From positions 2,397,183-2,461,182 of the forward strand of contig NW_020194512.1 in NCBI RefSeq assembly GCF_002865645.1: a DNA stretch of 64,000 nucleotides, written 5' to 3'. Below the pieces are notes generated by a model. That model was not told the DNA's origin. It did no database searches and saw only the letters and a list, made by a program, of their open reading frames with translations. The translations under genes were made by a program, and so were the position numbers. The stretch's first letter is position 1. Each line of letters starts with the position of its first letter. Positions 11,605 through 24,139 of the stretch are shown piece after piece. This DNA comes from Hyaloscypha bicolor E (taxonomy: Eukaryota; Ascomycota; Leotiomycetes; Helotiales; Hyaloscyphaceae).

Positions 11605-14357
11605 TTAAAACATTAATCGAAGTTCGTATCCGTCGGTGTGGACCACATTCTGAGCGTCGCCTGCGTTATCGCTGTCGACGACGACATCAACGGACATCTC
11701 CCATTCTCGTTTGAGCTGCGAGCTTGCTGAGTTGTGGACTTCTGCTATCTCCATGATGATGTCTTGTCCCTCAGCGAGTTCTCGAATAACGTCGTCTTCA
11801 ATTACGACCTCGAGGCCACGATCCAGAACATGGAGCGTTCGCATTATTTTCGTCGGCTCTATGTTCCACTTCGCAGCGATGGCGTTGGTGAAGTCTTTCA
11901 GAGTTCGCTGCATGAGATATACAGCTCGATAGTACTCGTGCTTCTCTGGTTGATTCGGGTCGCGGTGGAGAATATAGAAAGAAGCAACAGGCTTTATAAG
12001 TCGCTGTTCTTGAGGAGGTTTGTAGGAAGAATCGACTCCTAAAGCTTCGATCCAGCCACTGAAATGGCCAGTTTCGTCGGTCTTTGGGATTTTCGTGAGT
12101 TGATCTGGAGGACTGGCGAGTTGTTGTGGATTCGATGACTGGACGTCTGCCGGTGCCAATGACTGGAAGTTCTCCCATTGCCCCGGTGCGTTTGGGCCCG
12201 AAGTTCCAGCCAGCTGGGATTGTAACGATAGTGAACTCGGAGATGGAGATACTAGCGACGAGGTGCCTGTTGTAGAGCTGCGGTCACTGGTCCTCTGCTG
12301 CCATATAGTACTTCCTCTTGAATCCACTTTAGTGAGATCTAGTGGTTCCCCAGCCAGAGCCACAGGGTGAAGATCCGGATCATCCTGTTCAGACCCACGA
12401 AGATACAAAATGCTCACCGGCCGTGTGCTAGTAAACATGTCCTGCATGGTCTGCAATTTGAAGTGTAAGTCCTCCTCCATAGGTGGTCGTCCTCCAGCCG
12501 AGGACGCAGATGACATTGACCAGGTTCTCTTGTGTTTCTGCACCTTCCCGGGTCGTTGACTTGCCTGAGCCTTGACCGTTGTAGATCCAGTCCGTTTTCT
12601 CTTGCCAAAATCCTTCATTCCCGTTTCTGCCTGTGCGATCTGCTGCTTCAATTTGTCGATGGTCTTCTTGACGTGGGCAACATCATTCGAAAGCTTGCGT
12701 TCGGCACCGTGATCTCTGAACAGCTTGACCTTGCAGTAAGCAACCTCTGAAAATTCAGGTCCTGAACGTGGTGATCCCGATGTAATCGTCTCGGTTTTCG
12801 CGCAGAGCCGAACGGGAATTCCTTTGACACCCTTTGAATGACTGAAATCAGTAGAGAGGAAATTGAATCGGACAGCGATATTGCACTCTGCCGATCCATT
12901 CACACCTGGAGTCCAGATGACGGAAAATCCATCAAAGGAAGCAGTGTCGAGATCAACACGGGTCCTCTTGTCGTCGCTTTCCGCTGGCTGATTGGCCTCA
13001 ACGTACTCGACAGCCTGAAGTTTTCCGCCGCGTTGATGGGCCTCGTTCGTTCCTCGCCCCTCCTTCCATAGCTGCCAGCAAGTAGCCGGGCGTTGTCTTT
13101 GCTGCTCGTCTTCGAAGGAGATCCGGACAAACGTTCTGTAACGAGCTCCCGGAGGAAGAGGTAACGTTGGAGCGGAATCCACAATTGAAACGGAATAAGC
13201 TTGGCCTTTGTTGAGGTAGGTTACTGGAATTTCGTCCGCATGTTTTATCATTGCCGTTGGCGCATTCAGAGTAACATGGAAGCGGAATTTCTCAGCAGAA
13301 GCAGGCATCTGTGCCGCCATAGACATGTCGTATTGTTGTGGTTGGAATGACATTACTGGAGAATGATGCTGAAGTGTGGTGTCCATCGGTCCGATGCGTC
13401 CCTCATCATCCATTGGGGAACCGTCGTGATCCATTGTCTCATAGCCCGTATCCTGATGCACAAACGATGATGGAGCAAAGCTTTGCTGCTGCTGCGGTTG
13501 CTGTTGTTGTTGCTGGTGGTGATGTGCGTGCTGCTGCTGATTGGGATGGCCAAATGGATTGTAGTTCTGGAAGTGAGGAACGTGGTGGCTGAACGCATTC
13601 ATGTCCATCATGGTGGATGCGTGGAGAGCATCAGTAGATGTAGGCATGGACAGAGGGGTCCCAAGGCCCATGCTCAGGCCCATGCCCATCCCTGGCGTAT
13701 GCAAGTCACCAGCTTGGTTGTGATATAAGGTATTCGTGCCTCCTGGTGTTGGGGTGTAGTATCCAGGGGGCTGGTTTGCGAACGAAGAGAAGGCAAAGGA
13801 GTTCGGGTCCAGGAGCGAGGGAGTGAATCGCCATGCTTCATGCTGCGCCCTAGGCGTCGGATCGAGGTCTTTTATGTCTTCATGGCCCAGACTGTGGTGC
13901 CTAGAAACAGAAGAGGTCAGCGAAGTTCTTTGGAGAGCTGGGGCGCGCCAAATGGCGGTTTTCAAGTGCTTCCTTTTCCACCGTCGTCGACGCTCCGAGT
14001 CGCTTAGAGCTCCGAGGTTGCAACAAACCCAGGGAAATGAGGAGATCTACATACCGATCTAGATGGGGCCCACCAGCGACTGCGTCACCGAGGGAGCTAT
14101 CCCCAGGGCCTGAACCCGCCGACGAGGTCGCGACTGCTACTTCGGGGAAAGTTTGGCGGAAATTGGCGATAAACTCGTCGCCAGGCTTTTGGGACGATGT
14201 CCTGCGCGCAAGCACCGTCAGCTCCCCATTCTTCAGAAACAGGCTCCAGGTCACATATCCAAGTCGGATATTGGATGCCTGCGCAGCAAGTAGCTGGCAA
14301 TACGTGCGCGTGTGTTGTGGCGCCCATGGGGGAAGTTACTTACCGATTTCGAAACAT
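11605..14357 (-). CDS. Grainyhead/CP2-family transcription factor
   Basis: Predicted 818 aa from three exons on the minus strand: 14357-14344, 14201-14055 and 13900-11605. Exon 1 is only 14 nt (MFRN plus two bases) before GTAAGT; exon 2 is entered at GCGCGCAG and left at GTATGT; exon 3 follows TTTCTAG; all phases agree. Exon 2 encodes FIANFRQTFPEV. A His/Gln-rich stretch lies near residues 170-200. The CP2/Grainyhead immunoglobulin-fold DNA-binding domain starts near residue 260 (KFRFHVTLNAPTAM, then YLNKGQAYSVSI) and extends to about 470 (CAKTETITSG, YCKVKLFRDHGAERK). A C-terminal ubiquitin-like dimerisation-type region (IMRTLHVLDRGLEVVIEDD) ends the protein. Fungal Grainyhead-like factors are linked to cell-wall remodelling and conidial separation in Neurospora (family knowledge). 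The 5' end is my hand model. Confidence 0.88.
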
Positions 14358-17300
14358 CTGGTTGGAGGCGGAGCTGGCTGCAGCTCACTCATTCAAAGTC
14401 GGCAGCTCGAGGGAACTTTGTTTCTCCGGGGTGTAAGATAGCCAAGGCAGGTAATCGGGGTTAGTTGGAGCGTACTTGATCGAAGCATGTAGTAGACGGC
14501 CAGGGGGAGGTTGGAGTACTGTAGTAGCGAGCGTGATGGTACGGTACTCTACGAGTGTATGGTGTAGAGTGGCACGGGTGGGGGGGGTGTCGAGGAGGAG
14601 GGGGAGGAGGAGGAGGCTGATGTTATATGAAGTGATGGGTGAACGAGGAGAGCAGTGACGGATAGTTCCACTTATGAGCTTGGGAAGACGTTGACATGGG
14701 GGTCCATCAGAGCAGACGCAGAGTGCAGAGCCAGCTACGCAATATGGAATAATCGGCGGTACCCACGTACCTCACCAAGAACACACGCACGGCTGCAGCG
14801 AACCTTTTTTTTCCCTGGGCTCCCTATATTGCCTAGGGGGCAGTGGAGGTGCAGGGGAGGAGGAGGAGGCCAGAGACTTTTGGGGGAGGGCACCGTAGGG
14901 CCACTGGCAAGGGAAGGCGGATAGCTCACGCCCTGGGTGCAGGTGTGCAGCAGAGGGAGCTGGGTTAGGTTGGGTGGTGGAGGCCGCGAGGTCACGACGG
15001 GGACTCTTGGACAACAGGCACAGCACCACAGTGGGGCCGCCGGACAGGCTGGAGGCATTTGCCCATGGCATGGCATACAGTAGTAGGATAGTAGCATAGC
15101 GGGGCACGAAAGCGAAAAGCAGCGCCGTGTGGCTTCCGGGGCTACTGTAGTAGCTGGCTGCGTGTGTGCCGTCACGGCCTCAGCCACAGCCTGGGTGTAT
15201 GGGGAAACGATCACCGACCATCAGAAGTGGCAAAGGGAGCCCTGATTGCCCATCTACACACTATGGCGAATTGGACGCGGATGCGGGTTGGCGGTCTCGG
15301 GGGGGGCGCCTGGACGGGCCAGCTGCAGCGACGAGGGAGCCGAGGGGACAAGGGCGAGGGACGACGACATGAAGCGCTTGCCGAAGGCACAGTTCACCTC
15401 CGCACCCATCCGCACAACACAGTCAGTATCCGAGGGAATGGCAACGGGCATGGGCATGGGTAGAGGGACATGGCGTTGAGGGCATAGTGTTGAGGGCATG
15501 GCATCGAGGGCATGGCATTGAGGGCACCCGGCATCTCAATTGTCCCCCGTGCCCAGAGTCGAGTCTCCTGTACTATGCGGCCCAGCGCAGGCCACACAGC
15601 TAGTCGGCATGGTCAGAACTACCGAGTACTGTACACCTGTTGTATGAAAACCGTTGCGAAAGTCCTCGCTCTGGAGCCTCCAGCACCTGCTGCTTGATGG
15701 CTGGCTTTGCTGGTGGCATGTTGTCTGTCGCGATACACGCCGGGCTCTGGTGTGGTCCAAACCACTCATCACTCGCCGGACGTCTGGCCGAGACGTGGCT
15801 GGCCTGTGCTGCTGGTGCATTGCGGCAAAAGAGTATCCCATGCTGAAATTGCATTGGATCACCGGCTCTTCTTGATGCCATTCTGCTCTCCCATCCCACC
15901 TGCAACGCGCAACGCGCAACGCGTAAGGTGCCTGTCCCTGTCACTCCACTCGTGCGACCGAATTCCAAACAGCGCCGCCAGTTCACCCATAGTTTTGTCT
16001 CTTATAGCTCTGCTCTTGGACAGTACTCCGATGGCGCCACGAAGGCGATATCTTGTGGGCAGGGTGTATAGCGCCACCTCTGGTGGATCTCACTGGGTCG
16101 GACGAGATAAAGACGAGTCTTGTGATCAAGCAGCGCTGAAGCCATCCCACCTTACTTGAACTTCCGTCCAGGCCGTTCCATTCGATGCAGCCACTGCTCC
16201 GTCTTCCATCAATTGTGGTTGGTATCGCACATTATCGACGCTAACATTTGGACCCGCGATACATATGAGCGATTCGAAGTCGGACTTCAGCCACAGCGAT
16301 CGACGTCTCGGATTTCCGCCCACGGCTGCCGCGAACGTTATTTTGGTTCAACGACATGGCTCATGCAAACATTGATTTCCCCATACAAACACCAAAGATT
16401 GCAAATGTGCTCTCGGAGATGAGGCGAAATTGCGCCTTGCGTGAGTGTCCGCCGACGGCAGGAGCTCCGCACTCAGGCCGTAGCAATTTTGCATGGTTCT
16501 TCAAATTACTGATGCCGTCATACCTCGTGGAAGAAGCACTCCTTTCCCCCTCGCACTCCCTGCCCTCAATTTAGCGTTTACATGCCCCGGAACATTATTC
16601 TTCATCCCAGGGCAACAAGGTTGCGGGAATGCTCCCCGGATCAGCTCTGAATTCTCCCTTCTGTTGTCCCCTGGCAGGGAGGCCCTGCAAAGGAACCCTT
16701 CTCGAAGTTATATTCTCCGCTATCAAAACGGTCATGCTTCTGAATTTGCGACTCTCTTATCCCTTAGCCAAATTAGCTTTGACGTCCTCCGTTGGACGCA
16801 GGATGCGTCTAATTTTCCGGCCGTGTCAGTGGGACTTTGATCTCAAATGGCGTCCACTTTTACCCGTCCGCAATTGTAAAGTCGATGGGTTCTAGTGGTG
16901 TCAACAAGCAATGTTTGCAAAGCTCCTAACCAGGATTGTAGTTTGCTTGGACTATCCTCTCCGGTTGCAGTAGCATTTGTTTCGTCCATGCTTCAACGGC
17001 GGCGGTAACGAAAGGAGAGATTTTAAGAGTGCATAAACGCACATTAGGGCACAGTCATATCATGAGGGATTGCATCGGTCATTGGCCCTGGGTCGTTTGT
17101 GGACGCTGCAGCGTAAGATGAAAGCACCAGGACAAATCAATCGCCAGATCTGAAGTCATCAGTCGACACAAGGCGTTGCTTCGACCATGGCATTCTAAAT
17201 CATCCTTCGCCACTCTCAGGCGTACGGAGCGTAGAGCCGTGGTCCTCAAAGCTCCCTCGGTTTGTCTAGCAGACTTTGATCCAGATGCACAGCCACAGAT

Positions 17301-20300
17301 CCAGACGGCAGCACTTCGAACAACGTCGCTCTCGATCTGTCTGAGGTGACATTATTTACGGGCATCTGCGACACTCGTTGATCATTACAGGGAAGGCGCG
17401 ATTCGACCTAAAAAGGCCAGTCCTCGCAGAGGGTAAATTTGAGGGGCCTGTCATCCTCAGGTTATCTCGCCAATGGGCTTTGGGGACGGCCGCATCAGCC
17501 ACTTTTTCTGAACCTTGGGGAACCCGCAAATTCGGTCTAAAAGTCAAATTGCAGTACTACTCAGCTGTGCAAAAAAGTTTCAACTAAAAGTCTCCGAAAG
17601 GCAGGACGACGATTGGTCAACTAGAACGAAACGAGGGGCTTCCAGACTCGTGGCCATTGCCTGAGCCACAAGCCACATGCGGCCGAAGGATGATCTTCCC
17701 TTGAACTGGTTTAAATGTGGCGAAGGTTGCGTGGCTTGACTGCGTCAATCCACACTTTTCCCGTGTGTTCAGTTCAGGGGCTGCTTTAGTAGACTACGTC
17801 GACGGCTTGGGTGCCGCCCAAGAAAGCAAATCAAAATCTACAAGAACGACACACTCCTCCGAGCTGCCGTGACGGCTCTCATCAACTGCTCTCTTCAGTA
17901 AGAGCTGTTCTACGAAGGTACATATGTCAGCGCTGAGGGGAAGTTCCCTGAAGCCTCAGGTAAAATCCTTGAGCCACCGGAGAAGCGGGGTAGCTCTCTT
18001 GACAGCGCAGTCTGTTGAGAACCTGCTCCCGTGGTCCATGGGTTTTTTGTGTTACTCCATCCCTTCTGGTATTGCTCTTTTCAAGCTGGTTCTCCGAGCA
18101 TACGCGACTCTGTCGGATTTCGCAAGTGCGTATTGCATCACTTCTCAAACTCTGATCGGCAAGGGCTGCGCTATGTAGAGTAGTACAGTGACAGACTCGG
18201 AAGCAGCCCTGCATACTTCAAAGGGTGACTTACGTAGTCGGCGCTGAACGAGTTCACGGGACTCCAAGTCCCCTCCAAGATCCGTTCCGACGTCTGAGGA
18301 TTTCTGAGAAGTTTAGTTTGAGTGTCTCGGCTGAGATGCGGCATGGATGCACAGGGGCTGGCTAAAATCGTCGCAAAAATCACACTGACGTCATTATCCA
18401 TTTTCTTTTGCGACTTTCATTCGCTGCTCAATTGATCATTTGATGAGCAGAATTTCTTCTTATTGACAAGGTCAACAGAGACGTGGCACAAGCAGTTGCT
18501 GCCCATTCCCATGCACGAATGTTTGCAGCATCGTGATGCCTGCCAGGTAGCTTTGAAGTGTCATCGTAGACGAGGTCTGGACGTCGTCGCAGCTGGCGAT
18601 AATCTGGGGAAGCTCAAGGGGAAGAGGCTAGCGCGCAGCCTGAAACAGGCGCACTTCAGCACCTCACAGTGTCAGGTGTGAGGCGTGAAGTGAGGCTCGG
18701 GCCAGCACGTCCATCCGAATCTGGAAGGGTCACATTGCCCTACGTAGTACAGGTGGCTTGAAGTCGCGCATCTGATGGAGGAGCTCGAGCCGGAACCTAT
18801 CATCCCCCCTTTCCTCGTCTTATCTTCCTTCTGCAGGAATACACCTGCATCACCGAGGTCACTGCAAGTAAGTCTACAATTCAAAGCTCGCGAAGCTACA
18901 CCGCTCCGCTCAGTGCTCAGTGGCTTGCAGCCGCCGCCGAGGGCATCCCAAAGCTCAAGTGTCACCAGCCACCGGCCGCTCTAAGCTGTCGCCAGGGGCA
19001 TTGAAGAGACGATTCTCAACTACCGCCCGTCGGTCCTCCAGGATGGCCCTCGACAACGCATGCGGGGCAACGTACCCCATCCGTCAAGGAAGCCGTCGAC
19101 AGTGACAATGAACGGGGGAGGCTTGCATCCAATAAGACATTTGGGACACTGCTCCGCACATCTTATTATTTCCTTATCCCTTCGTCTCCTTGCAGCAATT
19201 TGTCTGGCCGCTGGGAAATGTTGCCCCGGATATCGCCACCGCAAAAGCTCAAAAATAATTGAACATTTTCAGCATATTCGCCGTCAACACGAAGTTTTCA
19301 CAGTCCAGGGACGCCCCGCTTCGATATTAGGTTTGTAACGTTCACGGGCTATCGCTTCGGAACAGTAAGTTTATAAAAAGAAACTCTCGGAGGGCTCTTG
19401 GATCTGCAAACTCGATGGAGGAATGGATCATCAGCGGTTCTGGGAGATGGGGAAGGACCGGGCACGTATGATGTCATTGTTTCTAATAATGTGTGAGCGA
19501 AGCTAGCGAGGGGAGGGGACTCGACGGGAGCCGATGTAACAGGGGTCCAGGTCTGACATCCGGGACCCGATGAGATCTCTAACGGGTCTTCGACAGTAGT
19601 GCCCAAAAATTCACTCCTGGGAATCTTTGGAAGAATTATGGAATGGCTTGGCAGCGAAAGGCGCTAGGCAAGAATTTCTCCTCGAGATCTTACGAGGCCT
19701 TGCGCGAATACGATGGGGATCTTCACCAGTCGTTTCGTATTCCGCGAATAGCCTCAGCTCTGCCTTCGGAACTGCAGTCAAGATCCTGGCCTGATGTCCT
19801 GACTCCTGATTTTTGGTCGCCACATGGTTACATTTCTCTATTTTTCTTGAGAAGCATTGAGATGGACCCCTACTGATAGTTGAACCCTTTTGGGCATCCC
19901 AGACGCTGCATTGCACTGCACTGCACTGAGCTTTAGCTTATGAGATGCTTACGACCCTAAGGCGCGCCCTCTCTGACCTCCTCTCACCTCCAATCGAATC
20001 TCGACATCGATTCTGCACTTCAACAGCACTGCAAAGACAAGTCCAATGCAGGCATGTTCCGAGGTCTGTGGGGTCGCGATTACCGCTTCGAGCCACGGTT
20101 GTTGGTCGCCAAGTCCATTTCCAGATGGAGTGTCCGATAAGTTTTTATTGTATGCCCGAGAGAGAGGGGTGTGATGATGATAATGAGGCCATTACACAAG
20201 CACATGAGAGTGGATATTCCCGGGCTATATGTGTGTTTGTGGCGAAAGGGGGAGGGAGGGAGAGCTTATCTGATTCTTTGAGATGCGGTGAGTGGCTTGG

Positions 20301-21000
20301 ATAATGGCACTGGGGGAGTGAGGCGTGGAGAATTTGAGCGAGTCATGCAAGGGGAAGTGCTGTGGGTGAAGATTGGATGGGTTTTTGAGAGAACCCTATG
20401 GTGCATCGCCTCTGCCTCTGCGGCGCACCACGCAGCAATAAAGTCGAATCTCCAAATCACTTGCCTTCCATGGAGCAAAGGTTTAGCAGAAGCCTCTCTT
20501 TTAGATTCTATCTGGGGGATTCAACCCCTCCAGCCCCCATCGCAAGCGGCATCCATGACTAAGGTTCCCTCGCCAGCCAACCACGGGCTCCCGTGCCCCT
20601 CTGATTCGCGAGGAAAGGGTCGACGACGAGGGGTGCTGTTTCGTGAGCCTCGAACATGGCATGCCTCCTTAGAAGTGGGATCGTGACCTCTTCGCCTCCT
20701 GTCCCTCCTATCCACCCGTCTCAACCATCTAATTTTCATCACCATTTTCTAGCTTTCTCTGATACAGTTTGAGGTGTTTGAGCAAGGTTTCGAAAGGCAG
20801 AGTGAAGGCTGGGCTTGGCTCTCCCTATCGGACCCTTATCGCGCCCGCGTCAAACGTCACTTCTCCGTCAACCACTCACCTCAACCGCAACTCTCCTCTC
20901 GGTCCGTACAACCCCGGATCTTTATATTTCCTCCTCTTTGCTTTACTTTTCGTGCGGCTGTGCGACATATCATATTCTAGAGGCGTAGTTATACCTTATA
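14358..21000. other. 6.6-kb stretch without a supported gene
   Basis: No open frame here carries a recognisable domain or joins convincingly to another by splicing; frames overlap freely on both strands. The 14.4-16 kb part is GC-rich with G/A- and G/T-rich runs and is likely the long 5' regulatory region of the Grainyhead gene. It contains a small 14-bp tandem repeat near 15,470, a triple ACGCGCA-type repeat at about 15,903-15,925, and a short GCACT repeat near 19,910-19,930. The right end is the pyrimidine-rich promoter of the oxysterol-binding-protein gene. Non-coding RNA genes cannot be excluded. Confidence 0.45.
15462..15526. repeat. 14-bp minisatellite
   Basis: About four and a half tandem copies of a unit like GAGGGCATGGCATT, with one or a few changes per copy (AGAGGGACATGGCGTT, GAGGGCATAGTGTT, GAGGGCATGGCATC, GAGGGCATGGCATT, GAGGGCA). 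It lies in the gene-free stretch and has no evident coding meaning. Confidence 0.75.
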
Positions 21001-22764
21001 ATGGCGTCCACCAGCTCAGGGTCCTTCGAGGACTCGCCGCCCGTCTCGACGGCTCCGAGCTCGACGTCGAGCGAGACGGAGACTGCTGGTGTGACGGGCG
21101 CGGCGCATGCCCCGGAGAAATCGCCTGACGATACGAGTAAGCTGCGGATGTTTTTGGGGATTCTGAGGAAGTGAGTTTGATTCCTGGTGAGAGAGGGGGG
21201 GGGAGGGGGGGAGGGGGGGCCAGCGGTGTGGCCGATGCGCTGGTTTGCTTTGCTTTCTCCCGGCCTTTTCAGCGCGCATCAGGAGGGGGAGGAAATTGGA
21301 GGGGATTTTGTGGTTATGGGGAAAGGGCTAACTAACGCTCGGGAATTGCAGGTTCATCGGCGTAGCAGACATTGCCTCTGTACGGTTTTCGTTGCCCGCC
21401 CAGCTCCTGGAGCCGACGCCCAATCTCGAGTACTGGAACTACCTAGACCAACCGAACACATTCATCGCGATTGGGGACTCGAACGACGAGTTCGAGCGTA
21501 TGCTTGAGGTGCTGCGCTTCTGGTTCACGAAGGATCTGAAATATGTCAAGGGGAAGCCGTGCAAGCCTTACAATTCGGCACTGGGAGAGTTTTTCAGGGT
21601 AAGATACTGGGCCTGAGAGGGCTGGGGGTTTTGTTCATGGGATTGGAGCTGATGGGAGTTAGTGTAATTGGGATGTAGAGGATAATGCTCCTGCGATCTC
21701 GACTATCAAGGCGGCGTCGATGAATGGGAGTGCGGCCTCTTCTATTAAATCGGGGAAACACACGCCGGCGGGGTCGAGACATGCGTCTTCGTCAAGCATT
21801 CCTAAAATCACCAACTTAGAAGCTGTCGCTACGCCTAAGTCAGGGAAGAAAGTCAAGGTTTCATACCTGACCGAACAGACATCCCATCATCCTCCAGTCT
21901 CGGCTTTCTTCGTCGATTGTCCCGAAAAGGGACTGACTGCTCGGGGCTTTGACCAGTTGTCTGCTAAGTTCACAGGCACGAGTATCAAAATCACGCCCGG
22001 AGAGCATAATCTCGGAATCTTCATCACGCTCGCAAAGCGCGATAACGAGACCTACCAACTCACGCACCCGGCTGCTCACCTGGGCGGTCTGCTCCGTGGA
22101 AGCTTAAGTGTAACAGTCGGCGAGCGATGCAGCGTCACTTGCGAGAAAACAAAAATCAAGACAATATTGCATTACATGGAAGAAGGCTGGCTCGGCAAGA
22201 CGCAGAATAAAGTGGAAGGAGTGGTATTCAGATATGATCCGGAGAAAGATGATAAAGTGAGGATACGAGATGTGCCCGAGAAGGATGTGCTGGCGAGGAT
22301 ATCGGGGACTTGGAGGGAGAGGATTTTTTTCTCGATGGGTGCGAAATCTGTATGTCCCCATTCTCCCTTTCTCAAATATCGCTTTGGATGATTCGCTAAT
22401 TTGATGATAGGACCAATTAATACCTCTAATTGACCTGGCCCCTCTCTCCGTACCCCCCAAGGTCCTGCCCCCAACCGCGCAACAACTTTCCAATGAGAGT
22501 CTACGCTTCTGGTCCGGCGTCACGGATGCGATCACAGCGCGCCAGTTCTCTCGCGCTACCGCCCTGAAGCAAGAGTTAGAGGAGCGGCAAAGAGAGAAGG
22601 CGAAAGAGAGGGAGGAGAGCGGTGTTGAGTGGCAGCCGAGGTTTTTCATCGGTGCTGTTACGCCGCTTGGGAAGCCTGAGCTGACGGATGAGGGGAAGCA
22701 GGTGTTGAAGGGGCTTCAGGAGGGAAGGTGGGAGTTAAAGGAGAGCGAGGTTTTGGGTGCTTAG
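21001..22764 (+). CDS. Oxysterol-binding protein, Osh4/Kes1 type
   Basis: Predicted 485 aa from four exons: 21001-21170, 21352-21598, 21663-22349 and 22411-22764; introns of 181, 64 and 61 nt with phases that agree. It is a lipid-exchange protein (sterol against PI4P at membrane contact sites, by family knowledge). The OSBP fold begins at LRKFIGVADI; LGEFFRCNWDV spans the exon 2/3 junction; the fingerprint EQTSHHPPVSAF is near residue 209 and contains the His pair that binds phosphoinositide phosphate in this family. There is no PH, ankyrin or GOLD domain, so it is the short Osh4 class (yeast Kes1 is about 434 aa). A Ser/Thr/Lys-rich insert of about 45 residues separates FFRCNWDV from the fingerprint strand. 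The C-terminal coiled region is Glu/Arg-rich. Intron 1 is extremely G-rich. Confidence 0.93.
21191..21222 (+). other. G-tract run in intron 1 of the Osh4-like gene
   Basis: Three guanine tracts of 9, 7 and 7 separated by single adenines lie about 20 nt after the donor site of the first intron. The tracts are long enough to supply four GGG runs, so a G-quadruplex in DNA or pre-mRNA is possible. This is structure prediction by eye only. Confidence 0.55.
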
Positions 22765-24139
22765 AGTCTTCTCCCGCTTTCCGCCTTTCCCTAGCCTCGC
22801 AATTTTTCCTTGATAGACGGTTGGCAGTGGGCGGGTTGGATTGGATTGGATAGCATACGCATGGCTCACTCTTTAAGCAGCATCATCATCATGATTACAG
22901 GCGTTGGATACGGGGGTTTATTCATGACAGACAGACGGAAGCGGCAGGTTATCCCTCGCCGCGGCAGGCTAGATCTCGACCATAGAGCAGGAGACGTTGG
23001 ATGAGTACATACATATCATACGCATAGAGTGTTAACGAATCGAATCTTGTACAGCCCCCAGATACTCACTTCCCTTAAAAACCTTGGCTTGTGTGGGTTT
23101 GGTCAATCGGTGGGTGTTGGAATGAGGGTCTTTTCCCCCCTGTTGTATATCGTGCCGAGATGTATAGTTGGTGTGCCGTTGTCAGATCCCGAGATCGAGA
23201 TCTTGAGCAAACTTCCCTTTACCTTTCATCGCCCCTTCGCCCCTCTATCTTCCCGCTCATAAGTTCACCTAGTACTACTTCTCTATTCTCTCCCTAATTT
23301 CTATCCCACCCCAGCTTCATTTCAACGTTGATGACGTAGGGAATGGTGGACGGTTTCAGAAGAAGATTATATGAAGCCTAAGCGCAATGATACTGAATGC
23401 AGCACTTGATCTAATCCCTTCCTTTCTCCCTATATTGAAGAGCGTATGGTTGTGCATGAGGCGGTTGAGTTGGCTGGCTTACTTTAGCGATTTTTGGGTT
23501 GTGTGCCCATTGGATTGAATATTGTTGGCATTCTAGAGGTGAGATTAAATGTAAACAACAGTGCGATATGCAACAAAACTCATTTGGAGGATATTCACCA
23601 TCACTTGACAAGTATGACTATTTCTCGCTTAAAAAGGGGGGAGTTCGCTTCGCGAAGGGGAGGCAACAACGACGCGGCCATTCATGGCAGGGTTTCAAAA
23701 GAAACCAAAGTCTAGGTTTCAATTGGGGAAGAGAAGTAGTTGCTGTTAGAGTTAGAGTTGAGTTCTCTCGAGTGTAAGGATAGAACTGAAGTTGGCGCTG
23801 ATAAGTAATCGCTACCGTTTTGCCGGCCATTTCCACGCATCGGCATTAGGAGATACCTCACATCGGATGCAACTAATCATTTAAGATCGGCACAACGAGT
23901 CTTGCCGTATTTGAAATCTATATCGAAACAGCCAATACCTAACGTGATACATTCCCGAACGCAGTGATTAGTATTGGACCATTACCAAGCGAATGATATC
24001 AGTAAACAGGCGTCGAAGCACGCTACTTATGTCAACAAGCTACTTCATGGTGTATAATAGAGGCATAAGACCCACAGTCTCAATCAGACATCCCATAGAA
24101 CAATTTGGATTCCAACTACAAGCGAAACGAATAGACAGC
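22765..24139. other. Intergenic 1.4 kb, no supported gene
   Basis: Holds the 3' region of the Osh4-like gene and the promoter of the NmrA-like gene. The short frames have no domain, and no RNA gene or repeat was recognised. Confidence 0.4.

Noticed and set aside
13901..14254. 117-codon minus-strand frame near the Grainyhead start
   Set aside because: It reads through exon 2 and the following intron in the exon-2 frame; only 14201-14055 is exon, and the rest is intron ending at TTTCTAG.
14655..15214. Overlapping frames of 89-159 codons in the GC-rich stretch
   Set aside because: Open on both strands because of GC-rich, stop-poor sequence; low-complexity translations without domains.
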